The notes under the pieces: model-generated
Database searches by the model: none
Seen by the model: only the letters and a program-made list of their open reading frames with translations
What the model was told of the DNA's origin: nothing
Position numbers and translations under genes: made by a program
Shown here: one piece after another, positions 1 through 6,695 of the stretch
Position numbering within the stretch: position 1 is the first letter of the stretch
How the letters are laid out: each line of letters opens with the position of its first letter
From: an uncultured Bacilli bacterium
GTDB taxonomy: Bacteria; Bacillota_I; Bacilli_A; RF39; UBA660
Direction of reading: 5' to 3'
Assembly (NCBI GenBank): GCA_934098445.1
Contig: CAKOOW010000025.1
Coordinates: 1-16,349 of the forward strand
Length of the DNA stretch: 16,349 nucleotides

Positions 1-164
1 TTATTGAATTACCAGCAGGTGTTGAAATGGTTATGCCAGGCGACAATGTTGATATGACAGTAGAATTAATTGCTCCAATTGCCTTAGAAAAAGGTACTAA
101 GTTCTCTATCCGTGAAGGTGGACGTACTGTAGGTGCTGGTTCTGTAACTGACATTCTTGAGTAA
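1..164 (+). CDS. tuf: Elongation factor Tu, C-terminal end (partial)
   Basis: This is the last 53 codons of EF-Tu, the GTPase that delivers aminoacyl-tRNA to the ribosome; the 5' part lies outside the window. The reading frame begins at base 3 and stops at TAA 162-164. The visible protein is the end of beta-barrel domain 3, with the family hallmarks VMPGDNV, ELIAPIA and the near-terminal FSIREGGRTVGAG, followed by a short SVTDILE end. GTPase motifs are off the window. A rho-independent terminator follows the stop by about 17 nt, so tuf ends its transcription unit here. Identity is close to certain from the conserved C-terminus; whether the genome has a second tuf copy cannot be seen. Confidence 0.97.
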   Translation, partial: IELPAGVEMVMPGDNVDMTVELIAPIALEKGTKFSIREGGRTVGAGSVTDILE

Positions 165-181
165 TTAAACTTAAAAGATTA

Positions 182-210
182 AGTGAAACTTTAATGTTTC
201 GCTTTTTTTT
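182..210 (+). terminator. Rho-independent terminator of tuf
   Basis: An 8-bp stem (AGTGAAAC 182-189 with GTTTCGCT 195-202, one G-T wobble) with a short loop is followed by eight T residues at 203-210. Its T-tract lies where the -35 of the next promoter would be. Confidence 0.93.
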
Positions 211-224
211 CGCCTAAAATTGGG

Positions 225-230
225 TATAAT
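225..230 (+). promoter_or_regulatory. -10 element of the serine hydrolase gene
   Basis: TATAAT at 225-230 is a perfect sigma-A -10 hexamer. A 17-bp spacer would put the -35 at 202-207, inside the terminator T-tract, with little match to TTGACA. The AGGTG ribosome site (241-245) and ATG at 251 follow, giving a predicted 5' UTR of only about 14 nt. Confidence 0.7.
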
Positions 231-250
231 ATACTTAAGTAGGTGTCATT

Positions 251-1300
251 ATGGCAAAAAAAAGAAGAAAAAAAAGAAAATTAAAAAAAGCTCCGCGAAC
301 GATTTTGCTGATTATTATTTTAGTTGTATTATTTTTGATTTTAAAAAATTCCTTTACTAATTATGAAGAAACTTTTAACAGTACCTATGACTATTTAAAA
401 GAAAAAATTGAAGCCGTAAAGTCAAAGCAAGATAAAAAAGCTGAATTAGAAAAAAGGTATAATGATTGCTTAGCTCAAGAATATACAGAAGAAGAAAAAA
501 CAGGAAATTTAGAGCAGAAAGAAATTGAATTAACAACATATTTAAAAAAATATAACGTTAGTGTAAAATTTGTGGATATTAAAACTAACTATGCTTTTGT
601 GTATAATCAGGATAAAATCTATTATGCTGCCAGTACTATTAAAATGCTTGATGCCTTATATATCTATGAAGAGGCTGCTAAAGGAAATATTAATTTGGAT
701 GAAACCGTAAAATACTTAGCTAAGTTCAAATCTAGTTATTCGGCTGGTATGGCAAAGCATAAAATAAATGATATGGTAAGTTTACGAGACCTTGTTAAAT
801 ACGCAATTACCGTTAGTGATAATACGGCACATCATATGCTTGTTAACTATATTGGTTATGATAATTTAAAAGCTTTTGGTAATTCTCTGGGCGCTACCTC
901 AACTTTAAATCATACCATTCTTGGAAAAGATAATTTTGGCGATATGAATGTCACCGATGCCATAATATATGTAAAAGAATTGTATAATTTTATAAATAAT
1001 AATTCTACATTAGGTCAAGAATTAAAATCATACTTCACTTCTAGTCAGGATAATTACTTAAAAGATGAAGACAGAAAAATAGAAGCTGCCACTAAGTATG
1101 GTCAATATAATAGTTATTTTCATAATAATGGAATCGTTTATTATACCAATCCTTATTATGCGAGTATTCTAACCGAGTTAGGTAATAGTAATTATAAAGA
1201 GATAATTTCTAATATTAATAAGAAATATCAAGAACTGGAGGATACTTTATATAATAGTCGAACCAATTATTGTCAAGAACAAATTTATGGTTCGGAATAG
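251..1300 (+). CDS. Membrane-anchored class A beta-lactamase-like serine hydrolase
   Basis: A 349-residue protein with a very basic N-terminus (residues 1-16), one membrane segment (about 17-32), a charged helical linker (35-100) and a class A-like serine hydrolase domain outside the cell. The domain shows the active-site set of the beta-lactamase/penicillin-binding fold: S128-T-I-K131 (SxxK), S189-D-N191 (SDN) and K282-Y-G284 in the place of KTG. I do not see a convincing omega-loop Glu166 motif, so antibiotic hydrolysis is doubtful; a role on peptidoglycan peptides is a more cautious guess. ATG 251 is preceded by AGGTG. The gene stands alone between the tuf terminator and a new promoter at 1302. 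The fold assignment is firm, the substrate unknown. Confidence 0.85.
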   Translation: MAKKRRKKRKLKKAPRTILLIIILVVLFLILKNSFTNYEETFNSTYDYLKEKIEAVKSKQDKKAELEKRYNDCLAQEYTEEEKTGNLEQKEIELTTYLKKYNVSVKFVDIKTNYAFVYNQDKIYYAASTIKMLDALYIYEEAAKGNINLDETVKYLAKFKSSYSAGMAKHKINDMVSLRDLVKYAITVSDNTAHHMLVNYIGYDNLKAFGNSLGATSTLNHTILGKDNFGDMNVTDAIIYVKELYNFINNNSTLGQELKSYFTSSQDNYLKDEDRKIEAATKYGQYNSYFHNNGIVYYTNPYYASILTELGNSNYKEIISNINKKYQELEDTLYNSRTNYCQEQIYGSE

Positions 1301-1301
1301 T

Positions 1302-1330
1302 TTGACAATTAAAAATTAAAATCTTACAAT
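1302..1330 (+). promoter_or_regulatory. Sigma-A promoter of the DUF308 gene
   Basis: TTGACA (1302-1307), a 17-bp spacer and TACAAT (1325-1330) form a near-consensus promoter directly behind the stop codon of the serine hydrolase. The start site should fall near 1337, leaving a 5' UTR of about 13 nt that consists of little more than the ribosome site GGAAAGG (1337-1343). Confidence 0.85.
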
Positions 1331-1349
1331 ATTGTTGGAAAGGTAATTT

Positions 1350-1922
1350 ATGAAAGAAAAGAAAAAATTATTTAATATTGTCACTTACGGTCAAATGGTA
1401 ATTGATATTTTACTATTTGCTTTAGGTGTGTACTTTGCTAGTAATCCTAGTAGTTCAACAACAGTGTTAGGAGTAGGGTTTGGAATTACTTTAGTTATCA
1501 TTGGTATTTATAACATCATCAAGTACATTGTTAATATGCAACATAGTCCTTTCTTTGTTGCCGAAGTAACTTATGGTATTTTAAGCGCTATCGCTGGTAT
1601 TTTTATGATTATTAATCCTCTATCTTTATCGGGAATAATAACTATTGGCCTTGGTATTTGGTTAATTTTATCAGCATCATTTAAGTTTGCTTTAGCTCTA
1701 CAATTAAAGAAATTTAACGAGGAAACATGGTTATTTTCTTTAGTAATTTCTATATTGACATTAATTATTGGTATTATTGTAATCATTAATCCTTTTAAAA
1801 CGGCTTTGGTTTTAACTACATTTGTTGGGATAATTACTTGTGTTTATGCCGCTATTGATTTTCTACAACAAATATTATTTAGACAAAGAGTTAAAGAAAT
1901 AGTTAAAATATTTTTTGAATAG
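1350..1922 (+). CDS. DUF308 (HdeD-like) multi-pass membrane protein
   Basis: A 190-residue, very hydrophobic protein with about six membrane helices (roughly 12-30, 39-57, 68-88, 93-111, 127-146, 152-172). It is built of three tandem two-helix units; the repeated asparagine-proline pair sits at 32-33, 89-90 and 147-148, a period of 57-58 residues, each preceded by a glycine-containing helix such as GIFMIINP and GIIVIINP. This triplication is typical of the DUF308/HdeD family. HdeD in E. coli is linked to acid resistance, but the role of the Gram-positive members is not established, so no function is assigned. ATG 1350 has a good GGAAAGG site seven bases upstream and its own promoter; a terminator follows at once. 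Confidence 0.85.
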   Translation: MKEKKKLFNIVTYGQMVIDILLFALGVYFASNPSSSTTVLGVGFGITLVIIGIYNIIKYIVNMQHSPFFVAEVTYGILSAIAGIFMIINPLSLSGIITIGLGIWLILSASFKFALALQLKKFNEETWLFSLVISILTLIIGIIVIINPFKTALVLTTFVGIITCVYAAIDFLQQILFRQRVKEIVKIFFE

Positions 1923-1948
1923 AATTGCTTAAATAGCAGTTTTTTTCT
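1923..1948 (+). terminator. Rho-independent terminator after the DUF308 gene
   Basis: A 7-bp stem (AATTGCT 1923-1929 with AGCAGTT 1935-1941, one wobble) runs directly into a T-rich tail (1941-1948). Confidence 0.85.
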
Positions 1949-2001
1949 TGGCATTAATTGTTTGTTAAAAAACATATAATCAATTCCGAAATAGCTTGAA
2001 A

Positions 2002-2051
2002 GATTATGAAATTTAAACGATACATAATCATCTGATTTTTCAGAGGATTTT
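2002..2051 (+). promoter_or_regulatory. Overlapping inverted repeats upstream of the enolase promoter
   Basis: Two inverted repeats share bases. GATTATG (2002-2008) can pair with CATAATC (2023-2029). Alternatively AATC plus TCTGA (2026-2035) pairs with TCAGA plus GATT (2040-2049) around a TTTT loop with one A-G mismatch. The second hairpin ends just before the -35 of the enolase promoter. It could be an operator, a weak backup terminator, or part of a leader RNA if a start exists near the isolated TATAAT at 1975-1980. Confidence 0.35.
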
Positions 2052-2052
2052 A

Positions 2053-2081
2053 TTGCTAAAAAAAATAAAAAGTTGTATACT
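2053..2081 (+). promoter_or_regulatory. Sigma-A promoter of enolase
   Basis: TTGCTA (2053-2058), exactly 17 bp, then TATACT (2076-2081). It is followed by the AAGGTGG ribosome site (2098-2104) and ATG 2112. An in-frame TTG at 2073 lies inside this promoter and so cannot be the start codon. Confidence 0.8.
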
Positions 2082-2111
2082 ATAAAAGTACAAAATGAAG
2101 GTGGTAATTAT

Positions 2112-3344
2112 ATGAAAATAAAGAAAATATTTGCAAGAGAAATCCTTGATTCAAGAGGAAATCCTACTGTTGAATGTGATTGTGAATTAGAAAACGGCAT
2201 TATTGCAACTGCTTCTGTTCCATCTGGAGCTTCAACAGGATCTAGAGAAGCACTTGAACTAAGAGATGGTGACAAAAATCGCTATAATGGCAAAGGAGTA
2301 TTAAAAGCTGTATCTAATATTAATGATATTATTGCCAAAGAATTAGAAGGAAAAGAACTAATTCAAAATGAAATTGATGCGACTTTATTAAAATTAGATG
2401 GAACTGAATTTAAAACTAATTTAGGAGCCAATGCTACTTTAGCTGTTTCTCTAGCTTGTTTAAAAGCTGCTGCTAAGGCTGCTAATAAAGAATTATACGA
2501 ATTTGTTTCTAATGGCAATGTCGGTTTACCTATTCCTATGATGAATATCGTTAATGGTGGCAAACATGCTAATAATGATTTAGATATTCAAGAATTTATG
2601 ATTGTTCCTGTTATTAAACCATTCAAAGAAAGATTAAGAGCGGGTGCTGAAGTATTCCATACACTAAAGAAAATCCTTGATGGTATGGGCTTATCTACAG
2701 GAGTAGGTGATGAAGGTGGTTTTGCTCCTAACTTAAAAAATAATGAAGAAGCTTTAGAACTTATTGTTAAAGCTATAACTGAAGCTGGCTATAAACCGGG
2801 TGAAGAGGTATTTATCGCTTTAGATGCTGCTTCAAGCGAAATGTATGATGATGCAACTAAGACTTATAGTGTTGATAAGAAAAACTTAACTAGTGAAGAT
2901 TTAACGAATTATTATTTAAATTTAATCGCTAAGTATCCAATTATTAGTATTGAAGATGCCTTCATGGAAGATGATTTTGAATCATTAGCAAAATTAACAG
3001 CTAAAATAGGTGAAAAGATTATGTTAGTAGGTGATGATTACTTTGTAACTAATAAGAAATTCTTACAAAAAGCTATCGACATCCATGCCGGCAATGCCAT
3101 TCTGTTAAAAGCTAACCAAATTGGCACTGTTTCAGAAATGATGCAAACAATTTTACTTGCTAGACAAAATAATTATAAAATGGTAATTTCTCATCGTAGC
3201 GGTGAAACCGAAGATACCTTTATTGCTGATTTAGCCGTTGGCTTAGATATTCCTTACATTAAAACTGGTTCCTTATCACGTGGTGAAAGAATAGCTAAAT
3301 ATAATCGCTTATTAAGAATTGAAGAAAAACTAACTGAAAAATAG
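2112..3344 (+). CDS. eno: Enolase (phosphopyruvate hydratase)
   Basis: Enolase turns 2-phosphoglycerate into phosphoenolpyruvate in glycolysis; it is cytoplasmic and needs magnesium. All key residues are visible: catalytic E201 in VGDEGGFAPNL, catalytic K333 in LLKANQIGT, metal ligands D238, E281 and D308, the SGASTG loop (39-44), the signature SHRSGETED (360-368) and K384 in KTGSLSR. The start at ATG 2112 (410 residues) is chosen because it has an AAGGTGG site at correct distance and because the upstream in-frame TTG lies within the promoter. At 410 residues it is about 20 shorter than the usual ~430; compared with my memory of the Bacillus protein the loss is mainly at the extreme C-terminus, which ends at RIEEKLTEK. 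It sits upstream of secG, an order also found in other Firmicutes. Confidence 0.97.
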   Translation: MKIKKIFAREILDSRGNPTVECDCELENGIIATASVPSGASTGSREALELRDGDKNRYNGKGVLKAVSNINDIIAKELEGKELIQNEIDATLLKLDGTEFKTNLGANATLAVSLACLKAAAKAANKELYEFVSNGNVGLPIPMMNIVNGGKHANNDLDIQEFMIVPVIKPFKERLRAGAEVFHTLKKILDGMGLSTGVGDEGGFAPNLKNNEEALELIVKAITEAGYKPGEEVFIALDAASSEMYDDATKTYSVDKKNLTSEDLTNYYLNLIAKYPIISIEDAFMEDDFESLAKLTAKIGEKIMLVGDDYFVTNKKFLQKAIDIHAGNAILLKANQIGTVSEMMQTILLARQNNYKMVISHRSGETEDTFIADLAVGLDIPYIKTGSLSRGERIAKYNRLLRIEEKLTEK

Positions 3345-3373
3345 GAAATCAAACTTATAATTTCTGTTAATTC

Positions 3374-3402
3374 TTGAAATTGATGGGTAAGTATGATATA
3401 GT
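3374..3402 (+). promoter_or_regulatory. Sigma-A promoter of secG with extended -10
   Basis: TTGAAA (3374-3379), 17 bp, then TATAGT (3397-3402), with an extended -10 TGA at 3394-3396. An in-frame TTG at 3374 is the -35 itself, which rules it out as the secG start. Confidence 0.8.
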
Positions 3403-3427
3403 TTTACAAGAAATGGAAGTGGCAATC

Positions 3428-3646
3428 ATGGAAACTGCATTATTAGTTGTATCAATATTTTTAATTGCTATAGTCTTATTACAAAGCAATAAAGCAAGCG
3501 ATGCTGGACAAATTATATCTGGTGGTAATGAAGCTTTGTTTACTCATCAAAAAGAAAGAGGATTAGAACTACTTATTAGTCGTCTAACCTTAATACTAGG
3601 AATTCTTTTCTTCGTAATAGCATTAATCATATTTTTACAAAAATAA
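3428..3646 (+). CDS. secG: Preprotein translocase subunit SecG
   Basis: SecG is the small accessory subunit of the SecYEG membrane channel and helps SecA-driven protein export. The 72-residue protein has the family's two helices (about 3-19 and 49-70) and the conserved stretches VLLQSNKASDAG and ISGGNEALF followed by a KERGLELLISRLT region, matching SecG of Bacilli in order and length. ATG 3428 is chosen: GGAAGTGG lies at 3415-3422 and the predicted transcript begins near 3409. The first in-frame possible start further upstream (3374) is inside the promoter and would give an unusual polar N-terminus. The gene has its own promoter and terminator although it lies 83 nt behind eno. Confidence 0.93.
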   Translation: METALLVVSIFLIAIVLLQSNKASDAGQIISGGNEALFTHQKERGLELLISRLTLILGILFFVIALIIFLQK

Positions 3647-3674
3647 AAGTCTTACAATCAAAAGACTTTTTTTT
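3645..3674 (+). terminator. Rho-independent terminator of secG
   Basis: AAGTCTT (3647-3653) pairs with AAGACTT (3662-3668), extendable by two A-T pairs, followed by a run of T to 3674. The hairpin begins inside the secG stop codon. Confidence 0.93.
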
Positions 3675-3689
3675 AAACTGAATATGTCT

Positions 3690-3695
3690 TATAAT
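3690..3695 (+). promoter_or_regulatory. -10 element of the pseudopilin-rnr-smpB operon
   Basis: A perfect TATAAT at 3690-3695. The -35 position (3667-3672) is all T and belongs to the secG terminator tail. The ribosome site AGAGGT (3702-3707) and ATG 3713 follow, so the predicted 5' UTR is about 11 nt. Confidence 0.65.
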
Positions 3696-3712
3696 GGAAT
3701 TAGAGGTAAAAA

Positions 3713-4135
3713 ATGAATAATAAAGGTTTCACATTAATCGAATTGATTGCAACTATTCTCTTAATTGTTTTATCATCAACTGTGGTTGTTATTAATTTAG
3801 GTGGTAGTACTAGCAAACAAGAACAAACTCTGGCTGAAAAAAATAATAGAAGAATAACGGATGTTGCCTGCAATGCTGTTGACAGCATAAATATTAAAAC
3901 AATCGCCGGTTTTACACGTGACGAATGTATGGCAAAAAGTTCAGGACAATGCCATATAACGTTAAAGCAATTAATAGACAATGGTTTAATTGATGCCTAT
4001 ACACCCTATGATGATACCGGTCTTGATATTAAAACTAGATTAAAAGAATACGACAGTTATGTAATTATACGTTGGAATAGTGATAATGGTTACCTTGTGA
4101 AAGACTGTGAATTTCACCGAGAATTAAACGGTTAA
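3713..4135 (+). CDS. Type IV pilin-like protein (prepilin N-terminal motif)
   Basis: A 140-residue protein starting with a classic class III prepilin signal: short leader MNNKG, cleavage after G5, then FTLIEL with glutamate at +5 of the mature protein (E10), inside one hydrophobic helix (about 6-29). This is the hallmark of type IV pilins and pseudopilins such as ComGC or PulG, made in the membrane and processed by a prepilin peptidase. The body (30-140) is polar, with four cysteines (53, 72, 80, 132) that could form two disulfides. No other pilus gene (ATPase, platform protein, peptidase) is in the window. It is the first gene of an apparent operon, 16 nt ahead of rnr. The fold class is sure; whether it acts in DNA uptake, adhesion or secretion is unknown. 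Confidence 0.85.
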   Translation: MNNKGFTLIELIATILLIVLSSTVVVINLGGSTSKQEQTLAEKNNRRITDVACNAVDSINIKTIAGFTRDECMAKSSGQCHITLKQLIDNGLIDAYTPYDDTGLDIKTRLKEYDSYVIIRWNSDNGYLVKDCEFHRELNG

Positions 4136-4151
4136 TAAAAGAAAGGATTAT

Positions 4152-6278
4152 ATGAAAGAACAAGTTTTAAATACATTAAAAAAAATACATGAAGCTAAGA
4201 CTTTAATAGAAATAAATGACTTATTAAATTTAAAAACTGCGGAAGAGTTAAAAGAATTACAAGATACTTTGAATGCCTTAATTAACGAATACTTAGTTTT
4301 TTATACCAAGAAAGGTAAATATATTCTTCTAAAGAATTGTCCTTCTCTTAAAATAGGTAAATTATCTGTTAATAAGAAGGGATTTGGTTTTGTTATTCTT
4401 CCTGAAGAAGACGATATTTATATTGATAAAACTAATCTTAAAGATGCTATCTCTGATGATATTGTTTTATGTGAAGTGACATCTAAAGGCGAGAGACCAG
4501 AGGGAAAGATAGTTAAAATAATTAAAAGAGACTTAAAGAATGTAGTTGGTGAAGTCTATGTTAAACAACATAAGATGTACTTGAAACTAGATGACTCTAA
4601 TAAAGATATAACAGTTTTACTAAATCCTGATACAACTCATAACTGTGTTGAAGGCCATAAAGTTTTAGTAGAAATAACGGAACGTCTTAAAAATCATTTA
4701 TACTTAGGCGATGTCTTAAAGATAATAGGTCATAAAAATGATCCTCAAGTAGATATTTTAAGCATTGCATATAAATATGGTATTTATGAAGATTTTAATC
4801 CTAGGGTTATTGAAGAGCTTGATGATATTCCTGATGAAGTTGATTCTAGTGAATTAATAAATCGCCGTGATTTAACTGATAAAGTGATTTTTACCATCGA
4901 TGGAGATGATACTAAAGACATTGATGATGCTATTAGCTTGGAAAAAGATGGCGATAATTATGTTTTAGGAGTTCATATTGCTGATGTCTCTAATTATGTT
5001 AAAGAAAATACGGCTTTAGGTGATGAAGCTTACAATCGAGGGACTTCTTCTTATCTAGCAGATACCGTAATTCCAATGTTACCCCATAAGCTTTCTAATG
5101 GAATTTGTTCTCTAAATGAAGGGGTTATACGACTTAGTATGTCTTGTGTAATGACTTATAATCCGGAAGGACAATTGGTATCTTATGATATTTTACCTAG
5201 TTACCTAAAGAGTCGTAAGAAAATGACTTATAAAAATGTTAATAAAATTATTATGGAAAATACTATTCCTGATGGTTATGAAGATTTTGCTGATACTTTA
5301 AAAGAAATGCATAAACTTGCTAAAATACTTCGCAAAGCTAAAGAAAGAAGAGGCTATATTGACTTTGATTTAGATGAAGTAAAAATCATTCAAGATGAAA
5401 AAGGATGCGCTATTGACATTGAAAAACGTGTTCGCGGTGAAGGGGAAAAATTAATTGAAGACTTTATGATCGCGGCCAATGAGTGTGTTGCAAGTCACAT
5501 TTATAATATGGATTTACCCTTTATTTATCGTATCCATGAAGTTCCTAAACCAGAAAAAATCGAAGAATTTATGACCATGGTAAAAATTCTTGGCTACAGG
5601 ATTAGAACTAACACTAAAGAAATAACCCCTCGGACAATGCAAAGTATTCTTAGTGAATTAAAAGATAAAAAAGAATTTGCTATTCTTTCGGAAATGTTGC
5701 TTCGTAGTATGCGTAAAGCTGAGTATTCTAATGAAAATCTAGGACACTTCGGTATTGCCTCTCGCGCTTATACTCATTTTACTTCACCAATTAGACGTTA
5801 TCCTGACTTAGAAGTTCATCGTCTTTTAAAGAAGTATTTAGTGGAAAATGATTATTCTAAAACTACTATCAATACTTTAGAAAATTCTCTTGCTCAGATA
5901 GCAGCTCATAGTAGTGAACGTGAAGTGGCAGCGGTTAACGCTGAACGCGATGTTGATGATATGAAAATGGCTGAGTATATGGAAAATCATATTGGAGAAG
6001 AATTTATCGGCAAGATTAACACTATAACTAACTTTGGTTTCTTTGTTGAATTAGAAAATTTAATTGAGGGTTTGGTTCATATCAGCACTCTAAAAGGTGA
6101 TTATTTCAATTACGTTCCTGAACTTTTAAGTATGGTTGGCAAAAGTACTAAAAAAACATATAGATTAGGAGATAAAGTAAAAGTCCGTTGTGTTGCTGCT
6201 AGCAAAGAAACAGCGATGATTGACTTTGAAATTGTAGAAGAAAAAAATGGAAATCGTAAACAGAAAAGCAAAATTTGA
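4152..6278 (+). CDS. rnr: Ribonuclease R
   Basis: RNase R is a processive 3'-5' exoribonuclease that degrades structured RNA and, with SmpB and tmRNA, removes faulty mRNA. Domains in order over 708 residues: N-terminal winged-helix-like region (1-60), cold-shock/OB domains (about 65-190), the RNB catalytic domain (about 235-560) and a C-terminal S1 domain (about 612-700, GKINTITNFGFFVEL and EGLVHIST). The metal-binding aspartates of the RNB centre are visible in D250-GDDTKDIDDA as D250, D256, D258 and D259. ATG 4152 has a GAAAGGAT site six bases upstream. Its stop TGA shows that TGA is not read as tryptophan. The end overlaps smpB by 32 nt, a conserved neighbour in Firmicutes. Confidence 0.97.
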   Translation: MKEQVLNTLKKIHEAKTLIEINDLLNLKTAEELKELQDTLNALINEYLVFYTKKGKYILLKNCPSLKIGKLSVNKKGFGFVILPEEDDIYIDKTNLKDAISDDIVLCEVTSKGERPEGKIVKIIKRDLKNVVGEVYVKQHKMYLKLDDSNKDITVLLNPDTTHNCVEGHKVLVEITERLKNHLYLGDVLKIIGHKNDPQVDILSIAYKYGIYEDFNPRVIEELDDIPDEVDSSELINRRDLTDKVIFTIDGDDTKDIDDAISLEKDGDNYVLGVHIADVSNYVKENTALGDEAYNRGTSSYLADTVIPMLPHKLSNGICSLNEGVIRLSMSCVMTYNPEGQLVSYDILPSYLKSRKKMTYKNVNKIIMENTIPDGYEDFADTLKEMHKLAKILRKAKERRGYIDFDLDEVKIIQDEKGCAIDIEKRVRGEGEKLIEDFMIAANECVASHIYNMDLPFIYRIHEVPKPEKIEEFMTMVKILGYRIRTNTKEITPRTMQSILSELKDKKEFAILSEMLLRSMRKAEYSNENLGHFGIASRAYTHFTSPIRRYPDLEVHRLLKKYLVENDYSKTTINTLENSLAQIAAHSSEREVAAVNAERDVDDMKMAEYMENHIGEEFIGKINTITNFGFFVELENLIEGLVHISTLKGDYFNYVPELLSMVGKSTKKTYRLGDKVKVRCVAASKETAMIDFEIVEEKNGNRKQKSKI

Positions 6279-6681
6279 GTATTTTATTGAAGAAACTTAT
6301 GAAGCAGGGATTGAACTTAAGGGTACAGAAATTAAATCCATTCGGAAATCAGCCGTTGATTTAAGAGATTCTTATGTCCTAATTCGTAAAAATGAGGTAT
6401 ATCTTCTAAATGCTTTTATTGGTAAATATGAAGAAGGTAATATTTTTAATCACGATGAACGCCGTACTCGCAAGCTTCTTCTTCATAAGAATGAAATCAA
6501 AAAATTATACACCAGTGTTACTCGCAATGGCTATGCCATAATTCCTTTAGATATTCATTTTAAGAATGGTAAAGCCAAAGTAACAATTGGTCTATGTAAA
6601 GGGAAAAAACTTTATGATAAGAGAGAAACTATCAAAGAAAGAGACTTGCAAAGACAAGCTAAAAGACTAAATAACTATTAA
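6247..6681 (+). CDS. smpB: SsrA-binding protein SmpB
   Basis: SmpB binds tmRNA (SsrA) and brings it to stalled ribosomes for trans-translation. The 144-residue length is typical and the motifs are in the right order: NRKAKFEYFIEETYEAGI (5-22), GTEIKSIR (26-33), HDERRTRKLL (69-78), GYAIIPL (95-101) and the C-terminal tail KLYDKRETIKERD (121-133) that occupies the ribosomal decoding centre. ATG 6247 lies 32 nt inside rnr in another frame; only a weak GAAGAA is seen upstream, so it is probably translated by coupling to rnr. No later methionine exists to offer another start. The tmRNA gene ssrA, often just downstream in other Firmicutes, is not seen here. Confidence 0.97.
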   Translation: MEIVNRKAKFEYFIEETYEAGIELKGTEIKSIRKSAVDLRDSYVLIRKNEVYLLNAFIGKYEEGNIFNHDERRTRKLLLHKNEIKKLYTSVTRNGYAIIPLDIHFKNGKAKVTIGLCKGKKLYDKRETIKERDLQRQAKRLNNY

Positions 6682-6695
6682 GAGTGGGGAATATT

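Noticed and set aside
1571..1786. Minus-strand open frames inside the DUF308, enolase, 12001-12504 and DUF402 genes
   Set aside because: All lie fully within well-supported plus-strand genes and show no motifs or start signals.
2073..2111. In-frame TTG start that would extend enolase by 13 residues
   Set aside because: It lies inside the TTGCTA-17-TATACT promoter and has no ribosome site; ATG 2112 has AAGGTGG at a good distance and gives the normal enolase N-terminus.
3374..3427. In-frame TTG start that would extend SecG by 18 residues
   Set aside because: It coincides with the -35 hexamer of an extended -10 promoter; the normal SecG length and N-terminal helix fit ATG 3428.
3700..3981. Minus-strand open frame opposite the pseudopilin
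   Set aside because: The plus-strand gene has a prepilin motif, ribosome site and promoter; the antisense frame has none of these.
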